Below, one piece after another: positions 42,804 through 51,569 of a stretch of DNA of 55,579 bases; position 1 is the stretch's first letter, and every line of letters starts with the position of its first letter. The stretch is from Pseudomonas viridiflava (lineage in GTDB: Bacteria > Pseudomonadota > Gammaproteobacteria > Pseudomonadales > Pseudomonadaceae): assembly GCF_900580865.1 (NCBI RefSeq), contig NZ_UTBZ01000212.1, positions 1 through 55,579 on the forward strand, in the 5' to 3' direction. The position numbers and the translations under genes were made by a program. Below the pieces are notes generated by a model. That model saw only the letters and a list, made by a program, of their open reading frames with translations, made no database searches and was not told the DNA's origin.

Positions 42804-45607
42804 GGCTTGACCACCACTTGCGGCCCCATGCCGTCGCCGTTGCGGAAGGTTGGCAGCGCGGCGGAGTTGACGTAGCGCACACCGTCCCAGCTCGGCAGAG
42901 GGGTTGGCATCAGTTGCAGTTGCCCGGGTTTCTCCAGGTCCCAACGCAGCAGCATCGAGTTGTCCTCATGCTGAGTGTTGTGACAATGCTCCATGTACGT
43001 CCCGGCGAACTCGCGGAAGTTGATCGCCATCTCGACGCTGTCCAGGCCATCGTTTTCCGAACCGATCCGATAGACGTCTTTGCGCGCCCATTTTTCCCAT
43101 TCCGGTGGGGTCTTGCCGCCGCGACTGAGGATGATCCCCTCCTCGAAGTGCACGTGCACCGGATGGCTCCAGCCCTTGCCGCCGGCCTTGATGTTCCACA
43201 CCTCCAGCGTGCCGAACCCGGTGACACCGGCATCGGTCGGGCCGCTGGACAGCTGGGTCGAAGCATTCAAGCGACGCGGGTCCATGTGGAAGCCGAAACC
43301 GCCGTCGGTCTTGACCGTCCACGGTGCCTCATCGGTGCCATCCGAACGGCCGAAGGTGAAGGTGCGATGGCGGGCCTTGGCCAACAGAGCTTTGTCGGCA
43401 GCGTTGTCGCGGTGAATCTTCAGCGGGATCATCACCAGCCCTTCAGCCTTGCCCGGTTTGGCCGGTTCGTACGCCGCCGGGTTCATCGCCAGATCCTGAC
43501 CGGTGTAGGCCTTGACGTTGAGCTGCAGGAATTTGCCGACTACCGGATCGCCCTTGTCCCATTGCGGGCCCTTGCTGGTCTGCTTGATCACCGGCAGGTA
43601 TTTCTCCGAGAGCACGTCAGACAGCGAGATCACGTCTTTCGGACCTTTACCGTCGTCCTGCGCCTGCAGGTTGAGGAAGAACAGCTTGTCGCCGGGCTTG
43701 ATGCCGTTTTTCGAAAAGTTGACGATGATGTCGAAGCGCTCGGCGATGCCTTGTGTCGGCAGGATCGCGTTGTGGTTCTGTTTATCGCCATCGGCGTCGA
43801 GATCCATAGAACCGTCAAACGGCACGCTGTGCTCCATGATGTTGCCGTCGTTGGCGATCATGTGAAACGGCACGCGGCTGTACGACAGGCCGGAGTTTTT
43901 CGGCCCCTGAAACTCGCCGCCGCTGCCTTTGATTTCCCGCACCATTGCCAGTTTGAAGTAACGCGACACCGAGCCATTCAGGATGCGAAAGCGATAACTG
44001 CGCGCACGCACGTCGAGGGTCGGTTTCCACTGCCAGTTGACCAGCATCTGATCGCCGATGAAGCCGTCAGTGTTGAACGGGTTGAACCACAACTGGCCCT
44101 CCTGATCCCAGGCCTTGTCGGCAAGCACCAGGTTGACGTCATAGTCGCGGTTGCCCCACGGCAAGGCGCTGCCGCTGGGCAGACGCAGGTTGACGCCGTC
44201 GTCCACCGACTCGTTGCCGCGATCCAGCGCGCTGTAATAGTTCATCATCGCCGCGTTGCCCTTGTAGACGTTTTGCGCGGTGAAATCGAGCATGTGGTCA
44301 TGGAACCAGTGAGTGCTCATGGTCTCGCGCCAGTCCCCACGGATCTTGATCGTGCCGTGGTCACAGGTTTTCTTCGCCGGCACTAGGTCGTTGACCCACA
44401 GGGTTTCGCCCGGGGCGCAAGGAAACGCAGCGCGCGGGTCTTCGGCCTTGGTGTTGATGCTGTCGTAACCGGCGAGCTGGATCGGCCAGCGATAGTCGTA
44501 GAATTGCCCCGGGAAGAAGAAGGCGTTGGCATAGCCGTCGCTTTCTGCCGGCGCGTGACCGTTGTGCTCGTGGGTGCTGATGGTGTGCAGACCGAAGCCT
44601 CGGTTGGCCGACGGGTCGATCGGCAAGCCGTTGTAGTGACGCATCATCACCGGTTGGCCGTAGCGCACCATCAACAGTTTTGGCGGCAACGTGCCGTCGA
44701 AGGTCCACACCGAGTTGTGGTTTTGCGCCGGCATGGCCGGGTGGAAACGCGGGTCGACACCTTTGGCGGTGCCATCGGTCAGCGGTACGCCAGCGACGTT
44801 GTGATACAGGCCGCCGGGGCCGAACTCACCGACGGCGTAATGGTGCATTTGCACGCTGTCACGCAGGCCACCATTGAGGCGTGCACCGGTCTGCGCGGTT
44901 TTGTAGGCGACTTGCGGGTAGAACTCGTTCCAGCGCTGATGCGCCCAGCCTTTTCCTGGCGGCCGCCCTTCGGCGGAGGAGCCGATGTGGCGGTTGAGGA
45001 ACACTTCGATTTGCGCCTGCCACGGGTTGCGGTCGACCACGTTGGCGAACTGGCTTGGGAATGGCGTCAGCCCCGGTTGGCGCAGGAACGCATCAAGGGC
45101 GGTGCCGGGCGGTGCGCTGCGAGCGACGTTGTTCGGATCTTGGGCCGGTGCCGGGCCGATCGCGGCGGGCGGAAACGGCAGCGGCGCGGCCGGGGTGGTC
45201 GGGTCGAGTTTTTCCGGGCCGAATTCTTCGAACAGGGTCAACTGCTGGGTGAACGGCTGCGCGCCATAGAGCGGGCTCGGCTTGCCGTTGGTGGGGTAGT
45301 TGAAACTGGTTTGCACCGTCGGCGGCAGAATGTTTTCCGTGCGGGTCGAGTCGCGGCTGCCTTTGACGCCGTCGGGCAAGTCGAAGGAATCTTCGTTGGC
45401 CTCGGGCAGAGTCAGGATGTTGTTGAGCGCACCGGCGCGGTCGGCCGGTTCGTCGTAGTACGCCGACGGGTCGGAGGTTTCTGGCTGTCGCTCGTCATCG
45501 ATAGGGCTGGCGCGGACGCCGGCCATGCTGCCGAGGGTCAACATCAGAAAGACGCTCAAGGGCGTCAGCAAAAAGGTGTTGCTTGGGTCACGCGTTGTTC
45601 TGTCCAT
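42800..45607 (-). CDS. Large exported multicopper oxidase (McoA/CotA-like)
   Basis: A 935-residue protein with an N-terminal hydrophobic segment (TFLLTPLSVFLMLTLGSMAG) that may be a signal peptide. All four copper motifs are present: HTISTHEHNGH (~340), STHWFHDHM (~436), HPVHVHFEEG (~819) and HCHNTQHEDNSMLLRW (~876). The last holds the Cys and Met of a type 1 site. It should oxidise a metal ion or phenolic substrate with reduction of O2. McoA of Mn(II)-oxidising P. putida is a possible relative, inferred mainly from context. ATG 45607 is chosen because GAGG lies 9 nt upstream and the sigma54 promoter would give a 27-nt leader; ATG 45622 is possible. Confidence 0.88.
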   Translation of the reverse strand: MDRTTRDPSNTFLLTPLSVFLMLTLGSMAGVRASPIDDERQPETSDPSAYYDEPADRAGALNNILTLPEANEDSFDLPDGVKGSRDSTRTENILPPTVQTSFNYPTNGKPSPLYGAQPFTQQLTLFEEFGPEKLDPTTPAAPLPFPPAAIGPAPAQDPNNVARSAPPGTALDAFLRQPGLTPFPSQFANVVDRNPWQAQIEVFLNRHIGSSAEGRPPGKGWAHQRWNEFYPQVAYKTAQTGARLNGGLRDSVQMHHYAVGEFGPGGLYHNVAGVPLTDGTAKGVDPRFHPAMPAQNHNSVWTFDGTLPPKLLMVRYGQPVMMRHYNGLPIDPSANRGFGLHTISTHEHNGHAPAESDGYANAFFFPGQFYDYRWPIQLAGYDSINTKAEDPRAAFPCAPGETLWVNDLVPAKKTCDHGTIKIRGDWRETMSTHWFHDHMLDFTAQNVYKGNAAMMNYYSALDRGNESVDDGVNLRLPSGSALPWGNRDYDVNLVLADKAWDQEGQLWFNPFNTDGFIGDQMLVNWQWKPTLDVRARSYRFRILNGSVSRYFKLAMVREIKGSGGEFQGPKNSGLSYSRVPFHMIANDGNIMEHSVPFDGSMDLDADGDKQNHNAILPTQGIAERFDIIVNFSKNGIKPGDKLFFLNLQAQDDGKGPKDVISLSDVLSEKYLPVIKQTSKGPQWDKGDPVVGKFLQLNVKAYTGQDLAMNPAAYEPAKPGKAEGLVMIPLKIHRDNAADKALLAKARHRTFTFGRSDGTDEAPWTVKTDGGFGFHMDPRRLNASTQLSSGPTDAGVTGFGTLEVWNIKAGGKGWSHPVHVHFEEGIILSRGGKTPPEWEKWARKDVYRIGSENDGLDSVEMAINFREFAGTYMEHCHNTQHEDNSMLLRWDLEKPGQLQLMPTPLPSWDGVRYVNSAALPTFRNGDGMGPQVVVKP

Positions 45608-45644
45608 CACCAGCCGCCTCATCAAGGAAGGGGTGATGGTGTTT

Positions 45645-45661
45645 TGCAACTAGTGCGCCAA
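45645..45661 (-). promoter_or_regulatory. Sigma54 (-24/-12) promoter of the multicopper oxidase operon
   Basis: On the minus strand the sequence TTGGCGCACTAGTTGCA has GG and GC exactly 10 nt apart and matches the consensus TTGGCACGNNNNTTGCA except at two positions. Transcription would begin near 45634, about 27 nt before ATG 45607. It fits control by the sigma54 response regulator encoded downstream. Confidence 0.8.
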
Positions 45662-45714
45662 TAAATTATTTCCAGTTGTAACAGGGGCTTGGAAGGTCTG
45701 TGGATTTCCCCACT

Positions 45715-45729
45715 CCCCGGTGACCGGGG
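45715..45729. promoter_or_regulatory. Perfect 15-bp palindrome, candidate enhancer site
   Basis: CCCCGGTGACCGGGG is a 7-1-7 perfect palindrome centred about 88 bp upstream of the predicted sigma54 start site. That is the usual place for an NtrC-type activator to bind. Binding by the regulator at 38704 is an inference. Confidence 0.55.
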
Positions 45730-45786
45730 CTTGACACCCACTGATGGGGGAAGTTCATAAATTTTTTGAGGTAATGCAAACCTCAT

Positions 45787-45869
45787 GTAGGAGCTGCCGA
45801 AGGCTGCGATCTTTTGATCTTGGTTTCTAAGATCAAGATCAAAAGATCGCAGCCTTCGGCAGCTCCTAC
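45787..45869. repeat. GTAGGAGCTGCCG-type palindromic repeat, copy 4
   Basis: An 83-bp hairpin (arms GTAGGAGCTGCCGAAGGCTG and inverse, with GCGATCTTTTGATCTTG inside). It lies between the second kinase gene and the multicopper oxidase promoter. Confidence 0.92.
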
Positions 45870-45885
45870 AGGGGGAAGATGTGAA

Positions 45886-47334
45886 TCAGGGGACGAGTTG
45901 GAAGGCCAGGCGCACGGTGGTGCCCTCGCCTTCACGGCTGTCGAGGGTCACGCCGCCGCCGAAGCGTTCCATGATGCGTTTGACCAGGACCAGACCGACA
46001 CCGAGGCCGCCAGATTTGGTGGTGAAAAACGGCCGGAAGGCCATGGTCCGTTGCTCTTCGTTCATGCCTTTACCGGTATCGCTGAGCACCACGCAGACGC
46101 CACGGTCGTCGTTCGGTTCCAGGCTGACGGTCAGCGTGCCGCCCTTGTCCATCGCCTCCAGCGCATTGGCCAGCAGGCTGTTGAGGATCTGTGTCAGTTG
46201 CACCGGCTGGCTGAGCACCATCGGCGTGTGCTGCGGCTGAAACACCACTTTTACGCCGGCCCGGGCAATCTGCTGTTCGAAGGCGACGAGACTTTCGTGC
46301 AGCGCTGCCACCAGATTTACTGGTTCCGGATCATCGTTGAGCGGACGCAGTGACTGCAGCAGCTCGCGCACCCATTTCGACATGCGGTCGACCTGGCCGA
46401 TGATGTCGTTGATGTTCTTCTGCGCCGGGCCCGCGTCGAACTCCAGCGCCAGTTCGGCGCTGGAGCGAATCGTCGCCAGCGGATTGCGCAAACTGTGCGC
46501 CACCGCCGAGGACATCTCGCCCAGCGCGACAAAGGTTTCGTTGGCGATCAGTTGTTTTTGCTGGGCCGCGAGCAGAATCGCCGCGCGCCGGACGATCCAG
46601 TACAGGCCCAGATAAATCAGCCCGCCGCCGAGCGCGGTGGCCAGCCAGATCAGAACCAATCCACGTTCCATGCGTGCGATCAGATCCTTGGGTTCCTTGT
46701 AGATCTCGACCATCGCCGTGACGTTCTTGCCCTCGGCGTCGAACAGCGGAATGTAGTTCTCGATGAAGATGTAGTCCGGCGGCGTGATGAATTTCTGTTC
46801 TTCGCGGGCCTTGTCGACGTCGTGGTAGCTGGCCGACACCGGAATCTTTTCGTTGAAGGCGCGATCGAGGTCTTCGTCGGCATGAATGTTGGTGCCAATG
46901 AGCGCGGGATTGGTTGACCAGATGACTTGGCGGTCCGGCGCGTAGATGTTGGCGAGAATCACGTCCGGCAAGTGTTCGATGTGATCGAGAAACTCGCCCC
47001 GTGCATCGGCCCGGGCTTGCGGACTGACATCGGGAAAATGCGTGTCCTGACGCGGGTCGAGCAATTCGCCCATGGTCCGGATATTGGGAATGGAAACGTG
47101 ACGCACCTCGGCCGAAGCGATGGCCTGTATGAACTGTGCTGTGAGCAACGCATCGCGCTGCACGCTTTCATCGATCACGAACCGCGTCGACACCGCGCCG
47201 AGGGCCACGGCCACCGTGCCGATCACCGCCATGCTGATCAGCGAAAACCAGCGCAGCAGGTTGAACGACTGCTTGCGCGAGCTCAAGCGCAGATTGCCCT
47301 CCTCGACCGGAAGCGATTTCGACTGCATGTTCAT
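45886..47334 (-). CDS. Membrane sensor histidine kinase, copy 2 (no regulator of its own)
   Basis: A 482-residue paralogue of the kinase at 40115. Helices lie at ~22-48 and ~225-245, with a periplasmic sensor between them (SVQRDALLTAQFIQAIASAE, RTMGELLDPRQDTHFPDV, IFIENYIPLFDAEGKN). H-box AVAHSLRNPLATIRSSAE is identical to the first kinase; NSLLANALEAMDKGG, DTGKGM and GGLGVGLVLVK follow. No response regulator is adjacent, so it probably shares the one at 38704. ATG 47334 has GGGAAG upstream; 47355 is a weaker alternative. It lies upstream of the oxidase on the same strand. Confidence 0.9.
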   Translation of the reverse strand: MNMQSKSLPVEEGNLRLSSRKQSFNLLRWFSLISMAVIGTVAVALGAVSTRFVIDESVQRDALLTAQFIQAIASAEVRHVSIPNIRTMGELLDPRQDTHFPDVSPQARADARGEFLDHIEHLPDVILANIYAPDRQVIWSTNPALIGTNIHADEDLDRAFNEKIPVSASYHDVDKAREEQKFITPPDYIFIENYIPLFDAEGKNVTAMVEIYKEPKDLIARMERGLVLIWLATALGGGLIYLGLYWIVRRAAILLAAQQKQLIANETFVALGEMSSAVAHSLRNPLATIRSSAELALEFDAGPAQKNINDIIGQVDRMSKWVRELLQSLRPLNDDPEPVNLVAALHESLVAFEQQIARAGVKVVFQPQHTPMVLSQPVQLTQILNSLLANALEAMDKGGTLTVSLEPNDDRGVCVVLSDTGKGMNEEQRTMAFRPFFTTKSGGLGVGLVLVKRIMERFGGGVTLDSREGEGTTVRLAFQLVP

Positions 47335-47444
47335 GGCGGCGACTTCCCGATACATCCCTATAGGGTTATAGCCCACGGGTGGGGGTTTGCCCGGTTGCGG
47401 GGATATCGACCCGATCTACACCTCCAAAACTCATTGCAATCCCT

Positions 47445-47530
47445 GTGGGAGCGAGCCTGCTCGCGAAGGCGGTGGGTCAGTCGACATTTCTTCACAGGAA
47501 GTCCGCTTTCGCGAGCAAGCTCGCTCCCAC
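47445..47530. repeat. REPIN of the GTGGGAGCGAGC type, copy 3 (first of a tandem pair)
   Basis: Arms GTGGGAGCGAGCCTGCTCGC and GCGAGCAAGCTCGCTCCCAC enclose a spacer of about 46 bp that contains GGGTCAGTCGACATTT and CACAGG. The following REPIN at 47577 has almost the same spacer. Confidence 0.92.
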
Positions 47531-47576
47531 ATTGGCCTGGTTCGCTCACCTGTTTTGTGTTCACCAAAAAGAACCT

Positions 47577-47663
47577 GTGGGAGCGAGCCTGCTCGCGAAA
47601 GCGCTGGGTCAGTCGACATTTTCGTCACAGGACGTCCGCATTCGCGAGCAGGCTCGCTCCCAC
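47577..47663. repeat. REPIN of the GTGGGAGCGAGC type, copy 4 (second of a tandem pair)
   Basis: Arms as in the previous copy, spacer again with GGGTCAGTCGACATTT then CACAGGACGTCCGC. The two units, 46 bp apart, look like a duplication of a whole REPIN including its interior. They fill the divergent space between the second kinase and the exported proteins. Confidence 0.92.
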
Positions 47664-47808
47664 AGGTTCTTCATCCGGCGGATTTTCAGTGTTCATCCCC
47701 ATCGTCCCCAATGCTGGGGAATGACGCCCTTTCCCCGTGGCTGACAAACCTGACCTTTCTACGCGCCAACCTCTCTACCCCGGCCCTCTCACGCCAATCC
47801 ACCCTACC

Positions 47809-47825
47809 TTGGCATGGAAGGTGTA
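47809..47825 (+). promoter_or_regulatory. Weak sigma54-like site before the exported-protein genes
   Basis: TTGGCATGGAAGGTGTA has a good -24 half (TTGGCAT) and the right spacing, but GT replaces the nearly invariant GC of the -12 half. A palindrome TCCCCA-N4-TGGGGA lies about 120 bp upstream of the putative start (47705-47720). If real, it would bring the exported proteins under the same regulator as the oxidase. By sequence alone this is weak. Confidence 0.25.
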
Positions 47826-47885
47826 AAGGCCCTGTGCAACTGACCCATCCCCAAGGGGCAGGTACTTTGATAGAGGGATTAACTC

Positions 47886-49232
47886 ATGCACCCTTTACTG
47901 TCCAAAACCGCGACTGTCCTGGTCGTGAGCGCATTGGCCCAGGGCATCGCCCAGGCCGCTTTGTTTGCTGTTGATCCGGGTCCGTACACACCGGCCAACG
48001 GCGGTTTCGCCAGTTGGTATCAGGACTCCCACGGTCGCACCCTGGATCTGTGCCTGTCGAAAGCGCTCAGCTCCCGAGTACCCAGCGCCCCCGGCGCGCC
48101 GTCGTACATGTGCTCGCTGCTGCCGACCCCCGGCGTGTTCGATGACGCGCAACCGATTGTCTTCCCGACAAACTTTCCCGATGAAGCGTTCTGGTTCACC
48201 GGCGAAACGGCCCTCGTCGACGCCGCACGGGGGATTGATCTGGGCTACGTCAGCGCCATCGAAGCCGCATTCGCCGCTGAAGAACCGGTCGAGGGCGATC
48301 AAGTCAGCTTCGCCCGAATCCGTATTCGCGTCGACGTGCCCACCGCCGGCACCTATGTCATCACCCACCCGTATGGCGTCGACGTGTTCAACATCGACAC
48401 CCCCGGACGGCGCGCGATCAACATGACTCGCGACATTGGTATCGGCACGCCGAAAACCTATGACGGCGCGCTCAAGGGTGACATCGGCCCGTTCCTGCGC
48501 AGCGTCAACGGTCCCTACACCGAGACCAATCCGCTGACCGGTGCCGCCGAACAATTCGTCGGCGACCCGAACCTCAACGAGGCAGTCACCGGCAGCCCGT
48601 TCAACACTAACTACGTACGCATCGAAGGCCCTAACGGCCTCGATCTGCGGACGAACGTGTTCGCCGTTTCGGGCAAGTTGTCGACGGTGGTCCGGCCTAC
48701 GCCAATGATCACCCAGCGCAGCACCTACTCGCGCAAGGCCGGCGACAGCGCACCGGTGGCGCAGCAAGACGTGTTCGTCCTTGCTCCGCCAGCTCCGGGT
48801 ACGGCGGCCGTCACCAGCAGCACCCCGGTGCTGAACATGACCGAAGCCAACAGCACCGGCAGCTGGTACGCGCAGTCCTCGGTCAACCCGACCTTGCCAA
48901 CCACCTTGCAAGTGACCGCCGACAACCACCTGGCCATCGCCAGCAGCACGCCGACCACTCTGCCCATGACCCTCACCGATCTGGTGGTGATCCAGAGCGC
49001 GCAATACAGCCTCAGCTCCGGACAACTGACCGTGGTCGCCTCGACCAGTGACGAAACCTCGCCGCCGGTACTCACCGCCACCTCCGGCAGCGGCGCCGCC
49101 ATCGGTGCGCTGGGCGGCGACGGCGCAGTGAAAACCCTCGCCACCGGGATCTCGCCGATTCCACCGGCCAAGGTTCGGGTGACGTCGTCCAACGGCGGCA
49201 GCGATACCGAAGAAGTGGTCATCGTGCAATGA
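47886..49232 (+). CDS. Exported protein of unknown function, paralogue 1
   Basis: A 448-residue protein with a signal peptide (VLVVSALAQGIAQAALF). The first ~265 residues of the mature chain closely match those of the next gene: VDPGPYTPANGGFASWYQD, MCSLLPTPGVFDDAQPIVFP, FARIRIRVDVPTAGTYVITH, GPFLRSVNGPYTE and VGDPNLNEAVTGSPFNTN. A Ser/Thr-rich beta region follows. Four Cys are few and no enzymatic motif is evident. It is probably an extracellular or surface beta-sandwich protein. It heads a co-directional group with the curli-like genes. I do not know a characterised homologue. Confidence 0.75.
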   Translation: MHPLLSKTATVLVVSALAQGIAQAALFAVDPGPYTPANGGFASWYQDSHGRTLDLCLSKALSSRVPSAPGAPSYMCSLLPTPGVFDDAQPIVFPTNFPDEAFWFTGETALVDAARGIDLGYVSAIEAAFAAEEPVEGDQVSFARIRIRVDVPTAGTYVITHPYGVDVFNIDTPGRRAINMTRDIGIGTPKTYDGALKGDIGPFLRSVNGPYTETNPLTGAAEQFVGDPNLNEAVTGSPFNTNYVRIEGPNGLDLRTNVFAVSGKLSTVVRPTPMITQRSTYSRKAGDSAPVAQQDVFVLAPPAPGTAAVTSSTPVLNMTEANSTGSWYAQSSVNPTLPTTLQVTADNHLAIASSTPTTLPMTLTDLVVIQSAQYSLSSGQLTVVASTSDETSPPVLTATSGSGAAIGALGGDGAVKTLATGISPIPPAKVRVTSSNGGSDTEEVVIVQ

Positions 49233-49267
49233 ACGCTCACATGCCCAGATCCGCATCAGGAGGCATC

Positions 49268-51496
49268 ATGAACAAGTGGCCACGCTTTGCGCTCAACGCG
49301 CTCGGGCTCGCTCTCTCGCTGACCGGCAGTGCCTACGCGCAACTCGCCGCCGTCGACCCCGGCCCCTACACCTTCGCCACCGGGAAATTCCCGATGTGGT
49401 ATCAGGACAACAATTTGCTGTCGATGGAACTGTGCCAATCGCGCGCCGCCAGCTCGCGCGTTGCCGCGACCACGCCGCCGGCCTACATGTGCATTCTGCT
49501 CGCCGAGCCGGGTATCTACGACGACGCCCAGCCGATGATTTTCCCAGACAACTGGCCGCCGGAAGCCTTCTGGTTCCTGGCCGAAACCACGATTGCCGAC
49601 AATGCTGCCGGTTATGGTGTGGACGCTTATGTCGCCGGGATCGAAGCGGCATTCGCCTCGGAAAATCCGGCGGACGGTGATCAGCAAAGCTTCGCGCGGA
49701 TTCGCATCCGGGTGAACGTACCCGTTGCCGGCACCTACACCATCACTCACCCGTACGGTGTCGAGACGGTCAATGTCACCGCACCCGGGCGCCGCGCGAT
49801 CAATATCACCCGCGACATCGGCATCGGCGCGCCGGGCAATTTCACCGGTGCCGTCAATGGCGCCATCGGACCGTTTCTGCGCAGCGTTAACGGCCCCTAC
49901 ACCGAAGTGAACCCGGACACCGGCGCCACGGAAACTTTCGTCGGTGACCCGAACCTCAACGAAGCGGTGACCGGCAGCCCGTTCAACACCAACTTCCTGC
50001 GCATCACCGGGCCGGCCGGGACGATCCAGTCGAACGTGTTCAGCCTGTCCGGCAAAGTGCTCGACAACCGTCAGCAGACCCAGGTGGAAATCGACCGCGC
50101 CACCTATCGCCGCACCGCCGCCGGCGTGCGTGCCGAAGTGTTTGCCAAGGCCAGTAACAGCTCGACCCTGTGCTTCCGTGAAACCGTGGCGCTGCTGCCT
50201 GGCCCACCGCCAACGCCGTGCCAGACCAACCTGTTGGGTGACAACAACGGCCTGTTCTTCGGCCACCGCTTGGGCACTGGCGCGGTACCTCCGGTAGTCG
50301 TCGTGACCGCCACCAACCCCGCCGGCACCACGCGTCCGACGGCCGTATCGGCCAAGCTCACCGACGTGGTGAAAGTGCAGACCGCGCGCTACAACTGGGC
50401 CAATCACAGCCTGCTGATCGAAGCGACATCGAGCGATGAAGTGGCGATCCCGGACATGGTTGCCCAAGGCTACGGACGCCTGTCGAAGACCGGCACCCTG
50501 CAGCGCATCACCGTCGCCGACCTGACTCAGCCACCGGCCACCGTGACGGTGAAATCTGCCGCTGGCGGTGGTGACACCGAAGCGGTCGTCGTGGTCGGCA
50601 GCGCGCCGGACACGGGTGAAAACCAAGCGCCGATCACCAACGCCGACAGCGGCAGCACCAGCTTCGGCGTGCCGATCACCCTCAGTCTGTTGACCAACGA
50701 CAGCGATCCCGATGGCAACAACCCACTGGGCATCACCGCGTTGACTCAACCTGCCGCCGGCCAAGGCACCGTCGCCCTAAACGGCACCACTTCAGTGGTC
50801 TACACCCCGCCAGCGGTGGTCAATGCGCCACTGACCACCACCTTCACTTACAAAGCGCAGGACGCCAAAGGCCTGGCCTCGGCCAACCCGGCAACCGTGA
50901 CAATTACCGTCGCTCCGAACCAGGCACCGACCGCCGTCGCCGACAGCGTCGCCACGCTTGGTGTTGCGATCCCGATCAACGTGCTGGCCAACGACACCGA
51001 TCCGGAAGGCAACGTGCCGCTGGCCGTCAACAGCCTGACCCAACCCGCCGCTGGCCGGGGCACGGTCAGCACTGACGGCACGGTGATCACCTACACCCCA
51101 CCGGCCACCGTGACCACGGCATTCACCACGACCTTCACCTACATCGCCCGGGACGCCTTCGGTGCCCTGTCGACGCCGGCCACGGTTACGGTGCAAGTCT
51201 CGCCACGGCCAGCGGCGGAAACCTTCGCCGTCACCGCATCGACCGTGCAGGCGCGCTCCGGTGGACGCTTCAACTGGGACTTCACCGGCAGCTCGTCAGT
51301 GACCACCGGCAACACCATCACCGTGCAGGTCACCACCCCTTCCGGGCTGGTCACCCTTGGCACCACCACGGTGCCGTTGACCGGACGCTGGCGGCTGACG
51401 CTGAACAACACGCTGGTGGTGCCATCGGCCAACCCGACCGCGACGATCCGCTCGTCCCAGGGCACCGTGCGCACGGTCTCGGTAACCACGCTGTAG
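49268..51496 (+). CDS. Exported protein, paralogue 2, with Ig-like (Big_9/cadherin-like) repeats
   Basis: A 742-residue protein with a signal peptide (FALNALGLALSLTGSAYA). Residues ~20-440 are homologous to the neighbouring protein. Two tandem Ig-like units follow at ~450-650, each beginning NQAP(I/T), with LTNDSDPDGNN or LANDTDPEGNV and then QPAAG(Q/R)GTV and FTY(K/I)A(Q/R)DA. Such units are common in large surface adhesins. A further beta domain ends the chain. ATG 49268 has AGGAGG 4 nt upstream; the frame extends to 49229. It is likely secreted or surface-bound and may interact with the fibre proteins encoded next. Confidence 0.8.
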   Translation: MNKWPRFALNALGLALSLTGSAYAQLAAVDPGPYTFATGKFPMWYQDNNLLSMELCQSRAASSRVAATTPPAYMCILLAEPGIYDDAQPMIFPDNWPPEAFWFLAETTIADNAAGYGVDAYVAGIEAAFASENPADGDQQSFARIRIRVNVPVAGTYTITHPYGVETVNVTAPGRRAINITRDIGIGAPGNFTGAVNGAIGPFLRSVNGPYTEVNPDTGATETFVGDPNLNEAVTGSPFNTNFLRITGPAGTIQSNVFSLSGKVLDNRQQTQVEIDRATYRRTAAGVRAEVFAKASNSSTLCFRETVALLPGPPPTPCQTNLLGDNNGLFFGHRLGTGAVPPVVVVTATNPAGTTRPTAVSAKLTDVVKVQTARYNWANHSLLIEATSSDEVAIPDMVAQGYGRLSKTGTLQRITVADLTQPPATVTVKSAAGGGDTEAVVVVGSAPDTGENQAPITNADSGSTSFGVPITLSLLTNDSDPDGNNPLGITALTQPAAGQGTVALNGTTSVVYTPPAVVNAPLTTTFTYKAQDAKGLASANPATVTITVAPNQAPTAVADSVATLGVAIPINVLANDTDPEGNVPLAVNSLTQPAAGRGTVSTDGTVITYTPPATVTTAFTTTFTYIARDAFGALSTPATVTVQVSPRPAAETFAVTASTVQARSGGRFNWDFTGSSSVTTGNTITVQVTTPSGLVTLGTTTVPLTGRWRLTLNNTLVVPSANPTATIRSSQGTVRTVSVTTL

Positions 51497-51501
51497 GCCT
51501 G

Positions 51502-51531
51502 CGCCCCAGCCACTTGCGGGTGGCTGGGGCG
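51502..51531. other. Perfect 12-bp hairpin between the adhesin-like and curli-like genes
   Basis: CGCCCCAGCCAC and its exact inverse GTGGCTGGGGCG are separated by 6 nt. There is no T run after it. It lies 5 bp beyond the stop codon and 38 bp before the next start, so it could attenuate read-through or protect an mRNA end and change the ratio of the adjacent products. Confidence 0.7.
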
Positions 51532-51569
51532 TGCTTCGCAACCGGATAACGCCACACAGGATTTTCGCC

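Noticed and set aside
42686..44386. 566-codon plus-strand frame inside the multicopper oxidase gene
   Set aside because: It is a shadow of the minus-strand gene whose copper motifs are unmistakable. No ribosome site or known domain is present in the plus frame.
47895..50764. Two minus-strand frames opposite the exported proteins
   Set aside because: The composition is typical of antisense high-GC frames (Arg/Gly/Ala/Val-rich), and the plus frames carry signal peptides and conserved paralogous sequence.
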